From contig NZ_CP046242.1 in NCBI RefSeq assembly GCF_023205095.1, forward strand, positions 1 through 64,000: a DNA stretch of 64,000 nucleotides, written 5' to 3'. The notes under the pieces are model-generated. The model was not told the origin of the DNA. It did no database searches and saw nothing but the letters and a program-made list of their open reading frames with translations. The position numbers and the translations under genes are program-made. This stretch comes from Bizionia sp. M204 (GTDB taxonomy: Bacteria > Bacteroidota > Bacteroidia > Flavobacteriales > Flavobacteriaceae). Positions 62,373-64,000 of this stretch are shown piece after piece (positions within the stretch are counted from its first letter, which is position 1; each line of letters begins with the position of its first letter).

Positions 62373-63470
62373 TTATTCATCATTAGATTCTTGAAAGGCA
62401 TCTTGAAATTCAATATCATCATCAACGACACCTTTAAAAGCTTCAATCCAGGCATTTTTAAAAATACTGGTAATTGTGGGCCACACTTTAGTCCCTACGT
62501 TATTTAAATCTCCTTCAATAGGAATTTTGGTTGCTAAGGTATCGGTTTTCTGATTTTTTAATGCGAATTTAAAGAATCCTATAAATCCTTCCCATAATGT
62601 TTCAATAAAATTATCGTCTTTACCAATTAGCACAGAGTCTGCTAAAAGCGGTTTCATATACCCCTTTAAATACCCGTCAGCTATAGCAATTTCGCTAAAT
62701 AGACCAAAATTTCCACGTTCAAAATTGATGTTTGCATAATGTTTGGTAAAATCATTTAAAGCTGTCATATCTACTTTTTCCAAAGAAAAGGCAATATCCA
62801 TATCTGGAACTTCTTTAATTAAGTTGACTTTACCATCCAATGTCATGTTTCCAGCACCAATAGATTTTCCAGTAGCATGAATGGGCGATGGTAGTGTTTT
62901 TTCTTTAGAAACCACATTGCGTAAATTATCAGCAGTAAATTCAACTTCTGTGAAATTCAAATCAATTTGTGGCTCTGCTTGCATTTGCAAAAATGAAAAT
63001 TTTCCATTGTGAATTTCAAAATGGTTAATATCGATTGGAATAATTTCAGTTAATGCTTTAGTCCAATCGTCTGCATCAGCCTCCGGTGTGCCTGCTTCCG
63101 TTTCTTGATCCTCAAAAACATAACTAATTTCTGGGTTAGACATGATAACTTCCGTCACTATTTTACCTTTGAATAAGGATTTCCATTCGATAGAAATATC
63201 GCTTTTAGGAAATTTTAAAAACGGTATTTCGGTTTCTGCGTTTACTTTATTCAAATACAAACCATCAATAACATAGGCGCCGCGAATAAGTGCAATGTCT
63301 ATATCTTTAACGTGACCATAATATCCCGGTAAATCTTTAAGTATGGAATTAACATGGTTTTTAACCAACGTAGGCAAATACATGCGAAAAGCGACTAAAA
63401 GGACAATTATTATAATGGGAATAGTATAACGTTTTCTACGATAAACCGGCTTTTTATTTTTTGGAGTCAT
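62373..63470 (-). CDS. AsmA-like DUF748 protein
   Basis: An N-terminal membrane anchor (residues 18-33, YTIPIIIIVLLVAFRMYLP after a basic stretch), then DUF748 repeats: GHVKDIDIALIRGAYVIDGL and FPKSDISIEWKSLFKGKIVT, then FEIHNGKFSFLQ and LPSPIHATGKSIGAGNMTLD. Such proteins are extended periplasmic beta-structures of the AsmA/TamB type, now associated with phospholipid traffic to the outer membrane. At 365 residues it is a small member. An acidic tail (DDDIEFQDAFQESNDE) ends the protein. Confidence 0.83.
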   Translation of the reverse strand: MTPKNKKPVYRRKRYTIPIIIIVLLVAFRMYLPTLVKNHVNSILKDLPGYYGHVKDIDIALIRGAYVIDGLYLNKVNAETEIPFLKFPKSDISIEWKSLFKGKIVTEVIMSNPEISYVFEDQETEAGTPEADADDWTKALTEIIPIDINHFEIHNGKFSFLQMQAEPQIDLNFTEVEFTADNLRNVVSKEKTLPSPIHATGKSIGAGNMTLDGKVNLIKEVPDMDIAFSLEKVDMTALNDFTKHYANINFERGNFGLFSEIAIADGYLKGYMKPLLADSVLIGKDDNFIETLWEGFIGFFKFALKNQKTDTLATKIPIEGDLNNVGTKVWPTITSIFKNAWIEAFKGVVDDDIEFQDAFQESNDE

Positions 63471-63558
63471 TTTTAGAATTTAAAAATTTAAGATAACCAA
63501 ATGCCTTATTATTTGACCTTTCTTTTAGAATGATTTAACATATTTTCAGTATTAAAAC

Positions 63559-63566
63559 TATATTTG
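63559..63566 (+). promoter_or_regulatory. -7 box for dnaG
   Basis: A perfect TATATTTG, 37 nt upstream of the TTG start. No TTG at the -33 distance. Confidence 0.5.
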
Positions 63567-63603
63567 TAGCACGTTAAATTTTTTAAACTAAAACCCTTTC
63601 TTT

Positions 63604-64000
63604 TTGATTTCAAAATCCACCATAGATCAAGTATTTGAAACTTCTCGTGTAGAGGAGGTTATTGGCGATTTTGTACAATTGAAAAAATCGGGTAGTAACT
63701 ACAAAGGTTTAAGTCCGTTTAGTGATGAACGTTCACCAAGTTTTATGGTGTCGCCAGTAAAACAAATTTGGAAAGATTTTTCAAGTGGGAAAGGCGGAAA
63801 TGCCGTTGCTTTCTTAATGGAACATGAACATTTTACCTATCCGGAAGCTATAAAATATTTAGCGAATAAATACAATATTGAAATTGAAGAAACGCAGCAA
63901 TCTAATGAGGAAAAGGAACAGGCTGATGCGCGAGAAAGTTTGTATTTAGTAAGCGAATATGCGAGCAAGTATTTTCAAAACATCTTACATAAAACAGATC
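63604..64000 (+). CDS. dnaG: DNA primase, N-terminal part (cut by window edge), zinc ligands replaced
   Basis: The first 132 codons of primase. Start is TTG 63604, giving MISKSTIDQVFETSRVEEVI, the conserved primase N-terminus; there is no ATG. The zinc-ribbon domain is recognisable (NYKGLSPFSDERSPSFMVSP, then KQIWKDFSSGKGGNAVAFLM), but all four expected metal ligands are different: the Cys and His of LCPFH are Ser37 and Ser40, and the two Cys of CFGCG are Asp58 and Ser61. The fold signature residues around them are intact. The catalytic TOPRIM domain lies beyond the window. Confidence 0.95.
   Translation, partial: MISKSTIDQVFETSRVEEVIGDFVQLKKSGSNYKGLSPFSDERSPSFMVSPVKQIWKDFSSGKGGNAVAFLMEHEHFTYPEAIKYLANKYNIEIEETQQSNEEKEQADARESLYLVSEYASKYFQNILHKTD

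Overview
The window is AT-rich, gene-dense chromosomal DNA from a member of the Flavobacteriaceae (Bacteroidota). The pointers are Type IX secretion C-terminal sorting domains, a GldA-type gliding-motility ATPase, GLPGLI-family and DUF5686 proteins, a TonB-dependent-receptor-like barrel, a K+-class membrane pyrophosphatase, and promoters of the Bacteroidota form TTG-N18-22-TAnnTTTG. Ribosome binding sites of Shine-Dalgarno type are essentially absent. I see no phage, transposon, CRISPR array or defence island: this is core metabolism with a few accessory envelope genes, and both window edges cut genes (a lipoprotein at 1, dnaG at 64000).

Layout. 1-4273: repeat lipoprotein, waaA, a DegT aminotransferase overlapping galE, and a small conserved protein with its own promoter. 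4360-15855 is almost all on the minus strand: lspA-fabD, a FAD protein, a ClC channel, a membrane-anchored dihydrofolate reductase, a double TonB-C protein, thyA, a nucleoside transporter with an extra N-terminal domain, a bifunctional-nuclease-family protein, and etfA-etfB. 16017-23025: pdhB, a DUF5686 barrel, and the soluble (ppa) and membrane (hppA) pyrophosphatases side by side. 23054-33402: App1-like phosphatase, deoxynucleoside kinase, the GLPGLI/outer-membrane-barrel pair, an M28 peptidase, tRNA-Tyr followed by a dense cluster of hairpins and palindromic repeats, a DUF547 protein and a glycosyltransferase. 33459-40420 is the methionine region. 40553-44603: aminotransferase, PagL-like deacylase, DUF2807 lipoprotein, gldA. 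44695-53133 is the aromatic amino acid operon running into rsgA, dtd, a MazG-like gene, aroA and queA. 53203-64000: rlmN, two T9SS cargo proteins, prenyl synthase, an ECF sigma factor / membrane protein / barrel trio, an X-prolyl dipeptidyl peptidase, a DUF748 protein, and the start of dnaG.

The most interesting signals are regulatory RNAs. (1) Upstream of pheA there is an unannotated 26-codon leader ORF with eight aromatic codons in nine (YYNWYYFFF), followed by an intrinsic terminator and by a 6-nt antiterminator arm that lies inside the leader ORF. This is a textbook translation-coupled attenuator, controlling the Phe/Tyr pathway genes pheA, aminotransferase, tyrA and the DAHP synthase-chorismate mutase fusion. 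(2) The divergent metK/metY intergenic region appears to hold two different SAM-sensing RNAs: a clear SAM-I aptamer before the metY-osmC-metX-thrA operon and, on the other strand at the very 5' end of the metK transcript, a compact pseudoknot strongly resembling the SAM-II/SAM-V core. Together they would shut down both SAM synthesis and homocysteine supply when SAM is abundant.

Other points of note are a DnaG whose zinc-ribbon ligands are all replaced, a 2TM-DHFR fusion, a CNT transporter fused to an extracytoplasmic domain, a triplicated 23-nt palindrome after tRNA-Tyr, and two copies of a dispersed intergenic repeat. Everything here is read by eye; no database search or folding calculation was run.
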